Counted from the stretch's first letter, positions 1 to 6,149 are shown. The stretch: DNA of 8,102 nucleotides from Porticoccus sp964608185 (GCA_964608185.1 CAZSMR010000043.1:1-8102), one strand, 5' to 3'. The notes: a model not told the origin generated them from the sequence alone. Made by a program: numbers and translations.

Positions 1-2
1 AT

Positions 3-8
3 CTCTCC
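3..8 (-). promoter_or_regulatory. Ribosome binding site of the gene after scoA (expected scoB)
   Basis: On the minus strand, immediately after the scoA stop codon, the sequence reads TCGGAGAGAT up to the window edge. GGAGAG is a good Shine-Dalgarno match, so a further minus-strand gene should start within a few bases outside the window. In this family subunit B normally follows subunit A directly, so scoB is the expected gene, but none of its coding sequence is visible. Confidence 0.6.
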
Positions 9-10
9 GA

Positions 11-712
11 TTAGTTTTCGCGCACAGTACGCAATTCGATACGTTTTTCAAACGTACCCTGTATAAGACGATCAACATAAATACCTGGGGTGTGGACATG
101 CATTGGGTCTAATTCACCAGGTTCAACAATTTCTTCTACTTCCATAACTGTAATTTTGCCAGCTGTGGCGGCCATAGGATTAAAGTTCATAGCTGTATGG
201 CGATATATAGCATTACCAAAACGATCTGCCTTCCAAGCTTTAACCAGAGCAAAGTCACCTTTAATTGACTCCTCAAGAATATACTTACGCCCATCAAATT
301 CACGAACATCTTTTCCTTTAGCTATATCGGTACCACAGCCAGTAGCAGTATAAAAAGCAGGTATGCCTGCACCTCCTGCACGCATTTTTTCTGCTAGTGT
401 CCCTTGTGGAGTCAATTCAACTTCGAGCACTCCAGACAGGAGCTGTTCTTCAAACATTTTATTTTCTCCAACATAAGAAGATACCATTTTTTTTATTTGG
501 CGGTCCTCTAAAAGTATCCCAAGCCCTAGGCCATCACAACCGCAGTTGTTGGAGATGATTGTTAATTCTTTAGACCCCATCTTTTTGATCTCTTTAATCA
601 AATTTTCAGGTATGCCGCAAATACCAAAGCCACCTGCAATGACAGTCATACCATTTGTAAGGCCTGCCATCGCCTCTTCATAGGTGTTAACCACCTTGTC
701 GAAACCCGCCAT
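11..712 (-). CDS. scoA: 3-oxoacid (succinyl-CoA:acetoacetate-type) CoA-transferase subunit A
   Basis: Cytoplasmic enzyme subunit that, with subunit B, moves CoA between succinyl-CoA (or a similar donor) and a 3-oxoacid such as acetoacetate. The 233-residue product matches the family's usual length. The family pattern is seen throughout: a glycine-rich GGFGICGIPENLI near the N-terminus, then NNCGCDGLGLG, QIKKMVSSYVGEN, LEVELTPQGTLAEKMRAGG, AGIPAFYTATG and, near the C-terminus, HVHTPGIYVDRL. The catalytic glutamate of this class lies in subunit B, so this gene alone would not be active. I chose the ATG at 712 because GGGAG lies 8 bases upstream (721-725) and the protein begins MAGFDKVV, as expected. 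A start at 760 would add 16 atypical residues and leave the ribosome binding site inside the gene. Donor and acceptor cannot be fixed from sequence; AtoD-type use of other acyl groups is possible. Confidence 0.93.
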   Translation of the reverse strand: MAGFDKVVNTYEEAMAGLTNGMTVIAGGFGICGIPENLIKEIKKMGSKELTIISNNCGCDGLGLGILLEDRQIKKMVSSYVGENKMFEEQLLSGVLEVELTPQGTLAEKMRAGGAGIPAFYTATGCGTDIAKGKDVREFDGRKYILEESIKGDFALVKAWKADRFGNAIYRHTAMNFNPMAATAGKITVMEVEEIVEPGELDPMHVHTPGIYVDRLIQGTFEKRIELRTVREN

Positions 713-720
713 GAGACTAT

Positions 721-725
721 CTCCC
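721..725 (-). promoter_or_regulatory. Ribosome binding site that sets the scoA start
   Basis: The minus strand reads AAGGGAGATAGTCTCATG. GGGAG is 8 bases before the ATG at 712, which fixes the scoA start and argues against longer in-frame versions. Confidence 0.8.
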
Positions 726-813
726 TTAATTTTAAATTTCTTTTTTTCCCAAGACGCCAAGCCTAGGGCTTTTGAAAGTTATGCGAAGGATCCTATATGA
801 AGCAATATTTATC

Positions 814-870
814 AAGATTAAAATTCTAATAAATTGATTTATATTTTTTATCATTACAAACTTTAATCTT
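814..870. repeat. AT-rich inverted repeat at the 3' end of the DUF2288 gene
   Basis: The arms AAGATTAAA (814-822) and TTTAATCTT (862-870) are perfect 9-base inverted copies 39 bases apart. Inside them ATAAAT and ATTTAT form a smaller nested inverted repeat separated by TG. The right arm covers the DUF2288 stop codon (863-865). There is no GC-rich stem followed by a T run, so it is not a classical terminator. It could be an RNA stem, a cruciform or chance in AT-rich DNA. Confidence 0.4.
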
Positions 871-1147
871 TTAGTGGCTGCACTAAAACCCATGGCTTCA
901 CGACAACTGACCATAATATAGCGTCGCTATTTAGCCATAATTGGGCTTGCTGAACACTAACCTTACAAACTAAATTATCCGACATCCATTGTTCAACTTG
1001 AATTTTGTTATCCAGAAAAATTTCTAAAGCCACATCAATTAAATCTAAACTCGGAGATACATGCACTGCAGTTCCATTTGCAAAAAAAATTTCTAATTCT
1101 TTCCAAGAAATTTTAGCTGTTTCAGTATTCTATTTTTTTCGATCCAT
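863..1147 (-). pseudogene. DUF2288 family protein, interrupted by an in-frame TAG at codon 6
   Basis: Reading leftward from an ATG at 1147, the frame gives MDRKK, then TAG (1132-1130), then 88 uninterrupted codons to TAA. The part after the stop carries the recognisable DUF2288 pattern: ETAKISWKELEIFFANGTAV, then SLDLIDVALEI, VEQW, and the C-terminal LWSVVVKPWVLVQ. The whole frame is 94 codons including the TAG, close to the roughly 100 residues usual for the family. A near-ideal GGAGG lies 5 bases before the ATG; an in-frame ATG at 1159 reads into the same TAG. Slippage on the seven-A run just before TAG does not help. The first plausible start after the TAG is a GTG at 1066, which would lose the conserved WKELE segment. 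TAG ends other genes here (for example at 4272 and 4649), so recoding is unlikely. The family's function is unknown. The cause is a recent nonsense mutation or a base error in the assembly. Placed between the HI0933-like gene and scoA, same strand. Confidence 0.75.
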
Positions 1148-1216
1148 TTGCACCTCCATGGTGATAGTAAGGACATTACTTATTAATAGCCTTAAGATCA
1201 GTAAGCGTATTTAAAG

Positions 1217-2401
1217 TTAAACTACTTCTCCAGCAACATACCCAGATGCCCAAGCCCACTGAAAATTAAATCCTCCAAGGTGACCAGTTACATCTAAAAC
1301 CTCACCAATAAAATATAAATCTTTCTGTCTCTTGCTCTCCATTGTTTTAGATGAGACATAATCAGTATCAATACCACCAAGTGTTACCTCAGCGGTTCGA
1401 TAGCCTTCTGTTGCTGAGGGCTTTAATTTCCAATTATGTATTTTATCAGAAAGATTTTTAAAAAATAATTCTGGAAGTTCTGCGAGCGATGTTTCTTTTT
1501 TATCAGGCCACCAAATCTCTTCTAACTCTAATACTAATTTTCTTGGTAACAATTGAGAAAAAATTGTTCTTAAAAGAGCTTTGGGTTGATGGTATTTCTG
1601 TTCGGTTAGGAACATCATACAATCTATAGAAGGTAACAGATTTATTTTAATATCATCTCCTTCTTTCCAATAGCTTGATATTTGTAATACAGCTGGTCCA
1701 CTTAATCCACGGTGGGTAAATAATACACTTTCTACGAACTGATACTTACTGGTAGATATGCAAACAGGCAACGATAGGCCGGATAGTTTTTCTGTCATTA
1801 TTTTAAAGGCATCTGTAAAAACAAAAGGCACTAAAGCTGGCCGTAGTTCCGTAATTTTATGGCCAAATTTTTCTGCTATTTTATAACCAAAATCTGTCCC
1901 TCCCAATGTTGGAACAGAGAGTCCACCTGAAGCTATAACTAGAGATGTAGCTTTATAACGCTCTTGATTCGTAGTTAACTCGAAATATTCCTCGTAGTTA
2001 TATTTTTTAATCTGGCAATTAGTTTTTATTGTTACTTTTTCTTTTTTAGCTTCAGCCAGCAACATATTAAGAATATCTTTTGACGAATTATTACAGAATA
2101 ATTGACCGAGTACTTTTTCGTGATATTCAACATCATGCTTATCCACTAGCTCCAAAAAGTCAGCATGTGTATAGCGACTTAAAGCTGATTTACAAAATTT
2201 AGGGTTTTTTGATAGAAATTTATCTGCTTCAGTATATAAATTGGTGAAGTTACAGCGTCCCCCGCCAGACATGAGTATTTTTTTGCCAGGCTTGTTTGAT
2301 ACCTCAAGAACTAAAACCTTACGTCCACGTCTACCAGCAGTTATAGCACACATTAAACCAGCGGCGCCCGCACCAACTATAATCACATCCCACATATTCA
2401 A
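1217..2401 (-). CDS. HI0933-family (YhiN/BaiN-like) FAD-dependent oxidoreductase
   Basis: Predicted cytoplasmic flavoprotein of 394 residues, the usual family length. The N-terminus has the dinucleotide-binding fold: G10-x-G12-x-x-G15 in IIVGAGAAG, ending at the acidic E33 of VLVLE. Next comes the family signature SGGGRCNFTN (residues 45-54). The C-terminal 60 residues hold the other hallmarks: TAEVTLGGI, TMESK, LYFIGEVLDVTG, then GGFNFQWAWASG, which closes over the flavin. No physiological substrate is established for this family. The start is taken as TTG at 2401 because AGGAG stands 8 bases upstream of it; the ATG two codons later would be 14 bases away. It begins 73 bases after the GIY-YIG gene, and the broken DUF2288 gene follows 69 bases downstream, so cotranscription is plausible but not shown. 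Confidence 0.93.
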   Translation of the reverse strand: MNMWDVIIVGAGAAGLMCAITAGRRGRKVLVLEVSNKPGKKILMSGGGRCNFTNLYTEADKFLSKNPKFCKSALSRYTHADFLELVDKHDVEYHEKVLGQLFCNNSSKDILNMLLAEAKKEKVTIKTNCQIKKYNYEEYFELTTNQERYKATSLVIASGGLSVPTLGGTDFGYKIAEKFGHKITELRPALVPFVFTDAFKIMTEKLSGLSLPVCISTSKYQFVESVLFTHRGLSGPAVLQISSYWKEGDDIKINLLPSIDCMMFLTEQKYHQPKALLRTIFSQLLPRKLVLELEEIWWPDKKETSLAELPELFFKNLSDKIHNWKLKPSATEGYRTAEVTLGGIDTDYVSSKTMESKRQKDLYFIGEVLDVTGHLGGFNFQWAWASGYVAGEVV

Positions 2402-2408
2402 CTATATT

Positions 2409-2414
2409 TCTCCT
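2409..2414 (-). promoter_or_regulatory. Ribosome binding site supporting a TTG start, inside a 10-base palindrome
   Basis: The minus strand reads TCCTGCAGGAGAAATATAGTTG. AGGAGA is 7 bases before TTG at 2401. The preceding bases make a perfect palindrome, TCCTGCAGGA (2411-2420), that includes most of the ribosome binding site and could partly mask it, though the two halves have no loop between them. Confidence 0.6.
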
Positions 2415-2474
2415 GCAGGAATGATATTACATACTGCTATATTTATGAATTAGTTTAATTATTATCTTTTAAAG

Positions 2475-2777
2475 TTAGCTCAAAATTTTTGGATTTGTTA
2501 GCAGTATCGTATTTGTAACCGCATTTATAATTAGAATTTTTTTACCTCTACTAAGAGATTTTATTTCTGCTTCACGCACCGATGCGCTACTACGGTCATG
2601 GCCGGACTCTGTATAAACGATTTTTTCTGGCCTTCTACCTTGAAAATATTTAGCCCCGCCTTTGCCTCTAAAATGCTGCTGAAAACGTCGATCTAAATCT
2701 GTCGTTATACCAGTATATAAAGATTTATCGCTACACTTAATCATATAGACATACCAATTTTTTTTTGTTTCAGTCAC
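2475..2777 (-). CDS. GIY-YIG nuclease superfamily protein, YhbQ/UPF0213-like
   Basis: Small 100-residue single-domain protein of the GIY-YIG superfamily, matching the length of E. coli YhbQ. Counting from the GTG start, the GIY-equivalent is VYM in NWYVYMIKC, followed by YTGITTDLDRRFQQH, which holds the YIG equivalent (YTG) and the conserved arginine. Then come KGGAKYFQGRRPE and a region containing E of VREAEIKSLSR, the usual metal-binding glutamate position. Members are thought to act on DNA, but the role is poorly settled. The GTG at 2777 has GGGAG 5 bases upstream and overlaps the sprT stop by 8 bases (GTGACTGA), which implies translational coupling to sprT. A TTG at 2801 would add eight residues with no matching ribosome binding site. 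The C-terminal tail after SLSRGKK is hydrophobic and not clearly conserved. Confidence 0.85.
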   Translation of the reverse strand: MTETKKNWYVYMIKCSDKSLYTGITTDLDRRFQQHFRGKGGAKYFQGRRPEKIVYTESGHDRSSASVREAEIKSLSRGKKILIINAVTNTILLTNPKILS

Positions 2778-3354
2778 AACCACTCCCACTGGTAAATACA
2801 AGCTTGGTGTGACAAAGACGGCAAAGATACTCAGCCTGATGACGAGAGCACTTATTATGCCTCAAAGTACCCAAATAATGAGTCATGCAATCACATAAAT
2901 ACCTAAATTTTTTAGACTTTCGACAAGGTATTCCACTCATATCAAAGCTAGCAGTGACGTTATTATTGGCCCCAAAAGCATGCATAATAGATCTCCACTC
3001 TAAGCCATGAGGTCTCAATTTATGATCAGCATGCAGGCATCTTGCTAGATAATGTGCCACTTCATGCGGAATAGTTGTAGTAAAATTTTCTTTGTAATAT
3101 TTCGCAAAAATCCAGGGATTGTAACGAATAACTCCTAAGTCATCTGAGGTTTTCGTACTTAAATTTTTCCATTTGTACATACCTGCAGCCTTTCCACTCA
3201 AATCAAAAATAACAGGAATAAAACTAAATTTTTTCTTAAGCAATTTTGAACCTAGTTCTATGAAATAATGAGTTCTAACTATTACCTCTTGCTGCATTTC
3301 GCAATCAATAGGGGTTATAATGTAATTATCTTTTTTAGTAGAATGAATTACCAT
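2770..3354 (-). CDS. sprT: SprT family zinc metalloprotease-like protein
   Basis: Cytoplasmic protein of 194 residues related to E. coli SprT and the eukaryotic Spartan protease domain, which cleaves proteins crosslinked to DNA; the bacterial role is less certain. The catalytic motif HEVAH is at residues 97-101, and the third zinc ligand is probably H116 in PHGLEW. A C-terminal zinc ribbon uses YLCDC (C154, C156) and the later CRLC (C178, C181), with RHN between them as in E. coli SprT. E. coli SprT is about 165 residues, so this version is some 20-30 longer, partly at the N-terminus. No good ribosome binding site precedes the ATG at 3354; another in-frame ATG lies at 3297 (residue 20), also without one. 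Its 3' end overlaps the GIY-YIG gene. It is divergent from the RNase AM gene. Confidence 0.9.
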   Translation of the reverse strand: MVIHSTKKDNYIITPIDCEMQQEVIVRTHYFIELGSKLLKKKFSFIPVIFDLSGKAAGMYKWKNLSTKTSDDLGVIRYNPWIFAKYYKENFTTTIPHEVAHYLARCLHADHKLRPHGLEWRSIMHAFGANNNVTASFDMSGIPCRKSKKFRYLCDCMTHYLGTLRHNKCSRHQAEYLCRLCHTKLVFTSGSGCD

Positions 3355-3360
3355 AAGTTA

Positions 3361-3366
3361 ATTATA
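3361..3366 (-). promoter_or_regulatory. Candidate -10 box directly upstream of sprT
   Basis: A perfect TATAAT on the minus strand ends only 6 bases before the sprT ATG at 3354. No good -35 hexamer stands 17 bases upstream (ACTCGA there) and there is no TG extension. If used, transcription would start at or next to the ATG, giving a leaderless mRNA or pointing to the internal ATG at 3297. In AT-rich DNA a single TATAAT can be chance. Confidence 0.35.
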
Positions 3367-3440
3367 CCTGACAAAAAATAGCTTCGAGTTTGTAATATTT
3401 ACATCCTCTAGTTGGTGGCGCTTAAAAACATTGAGGAAAA

Positions 3441-4274
3441 ATGTTTAATCCAATCAAATATGACTTGCACTGCCATACTAACTGTTCAGATGGGCAGCTC
3501 ACGCCAAAACAGCTGGTCGATAGAGCTATAGAGATGGGTGTTAACGCACTTGCAATAACAGACCATGATACCATTGCAGCTTTTCAATATATAAATATCA
3601 AGGAAAATTCTTCGATCAAAATCATTCCAGGGATAGAATTTTCTAGTAGCTGGGAGAAAATCAATGTTCATATCATAGGATTAAATTTTAAGCTTGATAG
3701 CACTTCCTTAGAGACGGGAATAAAGTTCCAACAAGCAGCAAGATCGCAAAGAGCTGCTATGATTGCTTCAAGGCTCGATAATTTAGGATTTAAAGGATCC
3801 TTAGCAGGGGCAGCCAATATCGCAAAAAATGGAAACATTGGGCGTCCTCACTTTGCTCAATATCTGTTAGACATTGGTGCTGTTAAAGATATTGACCAAG
3901 CTTTTAAGAAATATCTTGGATCAGGAAAACCAGGAGACGTAAAAAACTTTTGGGCAGATCTTCCTCAGATTGTTTCATGGATTAAAGAGGCAGGTGGTAT
4001 TGCGGTACTTGCACACCCAAAAAAGTACAAACTAACTAGAAATAAGCTCAAGCGTTTATTAGATGACTTTATAGAGGCTGGTGGTGAAGGAATGGAGGTG
4101 ATCTCAGGAAATCAAAGTCCAGATATCACAAAAGATCTTGAGAATTTATGTATAGAAAAGAAGTTGTTAGCTTCCTGTGGATCTGATTTTCATCGGCCAG
4201 GGCAGGCTTGGGCTGAGCTTGGTCATATTCCTACGCTTCCTTTATCCTGCATACCTGTATGGAAACATTGGTAG
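3441..4274 (+). CDS. rnm: PHP-domain 5'-3' exoribonuclease RNase AM (YciV/TrpH-like)
   Basis: Cytoplasmic 277-residue PHP-superfamily phosphoesterase. E. coli RNase AM (YciV) removes nucleotides 5'-3' and finishes the 5' ends of rRNAs. Metal-binding PHP motifs are complete: DLHCHTNCSDG (H10, H12, D17), ITDHDT (D41, H42), PGIEFSS (E66), VHIIGLNF (H77), GRPHFAQYLL (H137), AVLAHPKKYKLTR (H192) and CGSDFHRPG (D249, H251). The family's insert, carrying GRPHFA, lies between the two halves of the barrel as expected. ATG at 3441 follows GAGG by 4 bases. The gene opens the rightward block and is divergent from sprT across 86 bases. The stop codon sits in a hairpin that also holds the -35 box of the next gene's promoter. 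Annotation as a 3',5'-nucleoside bisphosphate phosphatase is an alternative name for relatives. Confidence 0.92.
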   Translation: MFNPIKYDLHCHTNCSDGQLTPKQLVDRAIEMGVNALAITDHDTIAAFQYINIKENSSIKIIPGIEFSSSWEKINVHIIGLNFKLDSTSLETGIKFQQAARSQRAAMIASRLDNLGFKGSLAGAANIAKNGNIGRPHFAQYLLDIGAVKDIDQAFKKYLGSGKPGDVKNFWADLPQIVSWIKEAGGIAVLAHPKKYKLTRNKLKRLLDDFIEAGGEGMEVISGNQSPDITKDLENLCIEKKLLASCGSDFHRPGQAWAELGHIPTLPLSCIPVWKHW

Positions 4275-4285
4275 GGCTGACCAAT
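4267..4285 (+). repeat. Small hairpin across the rnm stop codon
   Basis: ATTGGT (4267-4272) and ACCAAT (4280-4285) are perfect 6-base inverted copies around a 7-base loop. The stem includes the last codon and first base of the rnm stop, and the right arm overlaps the -35 box at 4277-4282. No T run follows, so it is a poor terminator. Confidence 0.35.
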
Positions 4286-4305
4286 ATCAATATTAGTGTT
4301 ATACT
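4277..4305 (+). promoter_or_regulatory. Sigma-70-type promoter for the 4334-4651 gene
   Basis: The -35 hexamer CTGACC (4277-4282, four of six matches) is separated by 17 bases from TATACT (4300-4305, five of six), which has the TG extension at 4297-4298. A start near 4312 would give a leader of about 22 bases before the GTG at 4334. It probably also serves ogt and rlmA, for which I see no convincing promoter of their own. Confidence 0.6.
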
Positions 4306-4333
4306 TTGCGCTGTTAAATTACGGTAAATAACT

Positions 4334-4651
4334 GTGAATAAAATACCAACCAAAGCAGATCTAAGAGATGAACTTCAAAGACAGATAGATGCATTTACTT
4401 GTAAAGGCGGAACCATTCAACAAGTTGATAAAGGTGTGACTGGTCGCGAAAGCCCTCAAGCAAGCCTAAAAACTCCACTTTTTAATGAACCAAAAATAAG
4501 CCGAACACCTCTAACAGAAGTAATTGCAGCTATTGATTCAAGAAAACTATCAAAATCAAACCTCAAAAAAACAGATAAAGTCACATCAAAAGAAAAAATA
4601 ATTTATGATGATTTTGGCGAGCCCGTTAGAAAAATATGGACAAATCCCTAG
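4334..4651 (+). CDS. Small basic conserved-looking protein, function unknown
   Basis: Protein of 105 residues that I do not recognise with a named family. The N-terminal part (KADLRDELQRQIDAF, residues 7-21) looks like a charged amphipathic helix and leads into KGGTIQQVDKGVTGRE. A middle segment has SLKTPLF then RTPLTEVIAAIDSRK, which looks like a second helix. The C-terminal third is lysine-rich with YDDFGEPVRKIW near the end. There is no signal peptide, membrane segment or metal motif; the single cysteine is at residue 23. I infer a soluble, possibly nucleic-acid- or ribosome-associated protein, from charge only. Start is GTG at 4334, the only fitting start behind the promoter at 4277-4305; its ribosome binding site (ACGGTA) is weak. 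Real-gene evidence: a well-placed promoter, same strand and tight fit between rnm and ogt, and a protein-like composition. Confidence 0.75.
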   Translation: MNKIPTKADLRDELQRQIDAFTCKGGTIQQVDKGVTGRESPQASLKTPLFNEPKISRTPLTEVIAAIDSRKLSKSNLKKTDKVTSKEKIIYDDFGEPVRKIWTNP

Positions 4652-4694
4652 TACTTTAGTCATCTGTCTTTTATATTGAAAATATTTAAATTTC

Positions 4695-5174
4695 ATGGAC
4701 AACTTGAAAATATATACTGATTTTTTGATCTCGCCACTGGGTACAATAAAAATTCAGGCCACAAGTCATGAGATAATTAAAGTTATATTTGATAGCAAAA
4801 AAACTAATTCTTTAAATAATAGCCTCACTAAAGAGTGCCAGAAACAACTAACTGAATACTTTATGGGAAAACGAAAAGTATTCGATATACCCTTCAGCTT
4901 CAAAGGGACTAACTTCCAAGAGGCTATATGGTCGGCAATCACAAAAATCGATTTTGGTGCGACAACTTCATATAAAAATATAGCAGCAATGGTAAGAAAC
5001 CCTGCAGCGATTCGTGCCACAGGTAACGCTCTGAATAAAAACCCTATTGCCATAATTATTCCCTGTCACCGCATTGTCAGAAAAGATGGTCAGATGACAA
5101 ACTTTGCAGGCGGTACTGAAAAAAAATCTTGGCTACTCTCGCATGAAAATAATTACAAAACTAAAACTTATTAA
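4695..5174 (+). CDS. ogt: Methylated-DNA--protein-cysteine S-methyltransferase
   Basis: Suicide repair protein that transfers the alkyl group from O6-alkylguanine (and O4-alkylthymine) in DNA to its own cysteine. The 159-residue length fits Ogt/MGMT without an Ada regulatory domain. The active site PCHRIV has C124. The arginine finger is R107 in AAIRATG (17 residues before the cysteine) and the hinge asparagine is N116 (8 before), the same spacing as in human MGMT. TSYKNIA (residues 91-97) and FAGGTEKKSWLL after the active site complete the family pattern. The N-terminal domain has the typical SPLGTIKI. No clear ribosome binding site precedes the ATG; the leader is AT-rich. It starts 43 bases after the preceding gene and ends 14 bases before rlmA, so it is likely in one transcript with both. 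Confidence 0.95.
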   Translation: MDNLKIYTDFLISPLGTIKIQATSHEIIKVIFDSKKTNSLNNSLTKECQKQLTEYFMGKRKVFDIPFSFKGTNFQEAIWSAITKIDFGATTSYKNIAAMVRNPAAIRATGNALNKNPIAIIIPCHRIVRKDGQMTNFAGGTEKKSWLLSHENNYKTKTY

Positions 5175-5188
5175 GAAAATAACTTTAC

Positions 5189-6073
5189 ATGTTTATAAAA
5201 AATTATCGATCAATTTGGGCTTGTCCCGTTTGCAAGCTTCCGCTAATGAATCCTTTAAACTCAAATGATAATAAAAATCAACATTGGTTATGTTTAAATA
5301 AACACAGTTACGATATTGCAAAAGAGAACTATATTAACCTCTTGTTGCCCAATCAAAAACGATCTTCTTTACCTGGTGATACGAAATGTATGGTAACTAG
5401 TCGTCAAAAATTTTTAGCGGAAGGTTACTATGATTTACTAGCAAAAAAAATTATCTCACTAACTGACAAAATGATAGGGACCGATGATGTCGTACTAGAT
5501 TGTGGTTGTGGGGATGGTTACTATCTTCGGAATTTTTTAACGGAAAAGATCACTGACCATATATTCGGAGTAGACATATCTAAAGAAGCTGTCAAATTTG
5601 CAAGTCGTCAAACAAAAGGCGGTGATTTTGCGGTAGCAAGTAATTTTGATTTACCAGTTCTTAGTAATTCAGTTGATTGTATATTAAGAATATTTTCTCC
5701 AGGGAGTGATATGGAGGTAGCTCGGATCTTAAAGAATACCGGCATATTAATAACTGTTTCTCCGGGGGGAAAACATTTGTGGTCACTCAAAAAATTACTT
5801 TACCAAGAGGCTAAGGAACATACACCGAGTAAAAGTCCAGCAAACCTATCTCTTTTGAAGGAGGAAAAATTAAGCTACCAAATTCAAATTAATAGCACCC
5901 AAAAAATAAATGAGCTAATTTCTATGACTCCGCTTTATTGGCGAACAAATAAAAAAAACCAAACAAAACTAAAAGAAACTGAGTCACTAAATACAGAAGT
6001 GAATTTTATAATTAGGGTCTATTGCCCCAATAAAAATAATGCGTGGACAGACGCATCTATTAAATCCAAGTAG
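5189..6073 (+). CDS. rlmA: 23S rRNA (guanine-N1)-methyltransferase RlmA
   Basis: SAM-dependent methyltransferase that in E. coli methylates N1 of G745 in helix 35 of 23S rRNA. The 294-residue protein starts with the zinc-binding module: C12 and C15 in ACPVCKLPL, C35, and H39 in LNKHSYDIAKENY. Then comes NLLLPNQKRSSLPGDTKCM, a strong family signature. The SAM-binding fold begins VVLDCGCGDGYY (residues 101-112), with FGVDISKEAV as the ribose-binding acidic strand and an IFSPGSDMEVARIL segment. SPGGKHLWSLKKLLY and MTPLYWRT near the C-terminus also match. It is about 25 residues longer than E. coli RlmA, with the extra at the C-terminus and in the zinc region. RlmA(I), not RlmA(II), is inferred from the Gram-negative setting. 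It begins 14 bases after ogt; the ribosome binding site is weak. Confidence 0.93.
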   Translation: MFIKNYRSIWACPVCKLPLMNPLNSNDNKNQHWLCLNKHSYDIAKENYINLLLPNQKRSSLPGDTKCMVTSRQKFLAEGYYDLLAKKIISLTDKMIGTDDVVLDCGCGDGYYLRNFLTEKITDHIFGVDISKEAVKFASRQTKGGDFAVASNFDLPVLSNSVDCILRIFSPGSDMEVARILKNTGILITVSPGGKHLWSLKKLLYQEAKEHTPSKSPANLSLLKEEKLSYQIQINSTQKINELISMTPLYWRTNKKNQTKLKETESLNTEVNFIIRVYCPNKNNAWTDASIKSK

Positions 6074-6105
6074 TTAGGCAATTGCCATATAAATAAAATT
6101 CTGCA

Positions 6106-6114
6106 TGGTATAAT
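6106..6114 (+). promoter_or_regulatory. Extended -10 promoter of the porin gene
   Basis: TGGTATAAT is a perfect extended -10 element (TG at 6106-6107, TATAAT at 6109-6114). The hexamer at the normal -35 distance is poor (CATATA); a TTGCCA lies 21 bases upstream, too far for usual spacing. Extended -10 promoters need little -35 help. Transcription would start near 6121, giving a leader of about 28 bases. Confidence 0.65.
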
Positions 6115-6128
6115 TTACGCTCACTAAC

Positions 6129-6149
6129 ATGCAAGAGTACATGAAATAA
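6129..6149 (+). other. Possible six-codon upstream ORF ending on the porin start codon
   Basis: In the short porin leader an ATG at 6129 opens the frame M-Q-E-Y-M-K-stop. Its TAA shares one base with the porin ATG (TAATG). A second in-frame ATG at 6141 has AAGAG three bases upstream (6133-6137). This arrangement would allow termination-reinitiation coupling, but both candidate ribosome binding sites are weak and chance is possible. Confidence 0.25.

Noticed and set aside
90..353. Plus-strand frame of 87 codons inside scoA
   Set aside because: It lies antisense to strongly conserved scoA coding sequence and has no protein-like features of its own.
759..771. AAGCC-TAG-GGCTT hairpin followed by a few T bases on the plus strand
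   Set aside because: The stem is only 5 bases, the T run is short, and no plus-strand gene ends there, so I do not call a terminator.
732..914. Minus-strand frame of 60 codons between DUF2288 and scoA
   Set aside because: It overlaps the 3' end of the DUF2288 frame in another phase and otherwise translates an AT-rich intergenic stretch; no ribosome binding site or recognisable pattern.
1130..1132. TAG recoding as an amino acid
   Set aside because: Other genes in the window end cleanly at TAG at the expected lengths, so a general reassignment is unlikely.
3831..4271. GGAAACATTGG present twice, at 3831-3841 and 4261-4271
   Set aside because: Both copies are inside the rnm coding sequence in different contexts; an 11-base match in low-GC DNA is weak and no duplication surrounds it.
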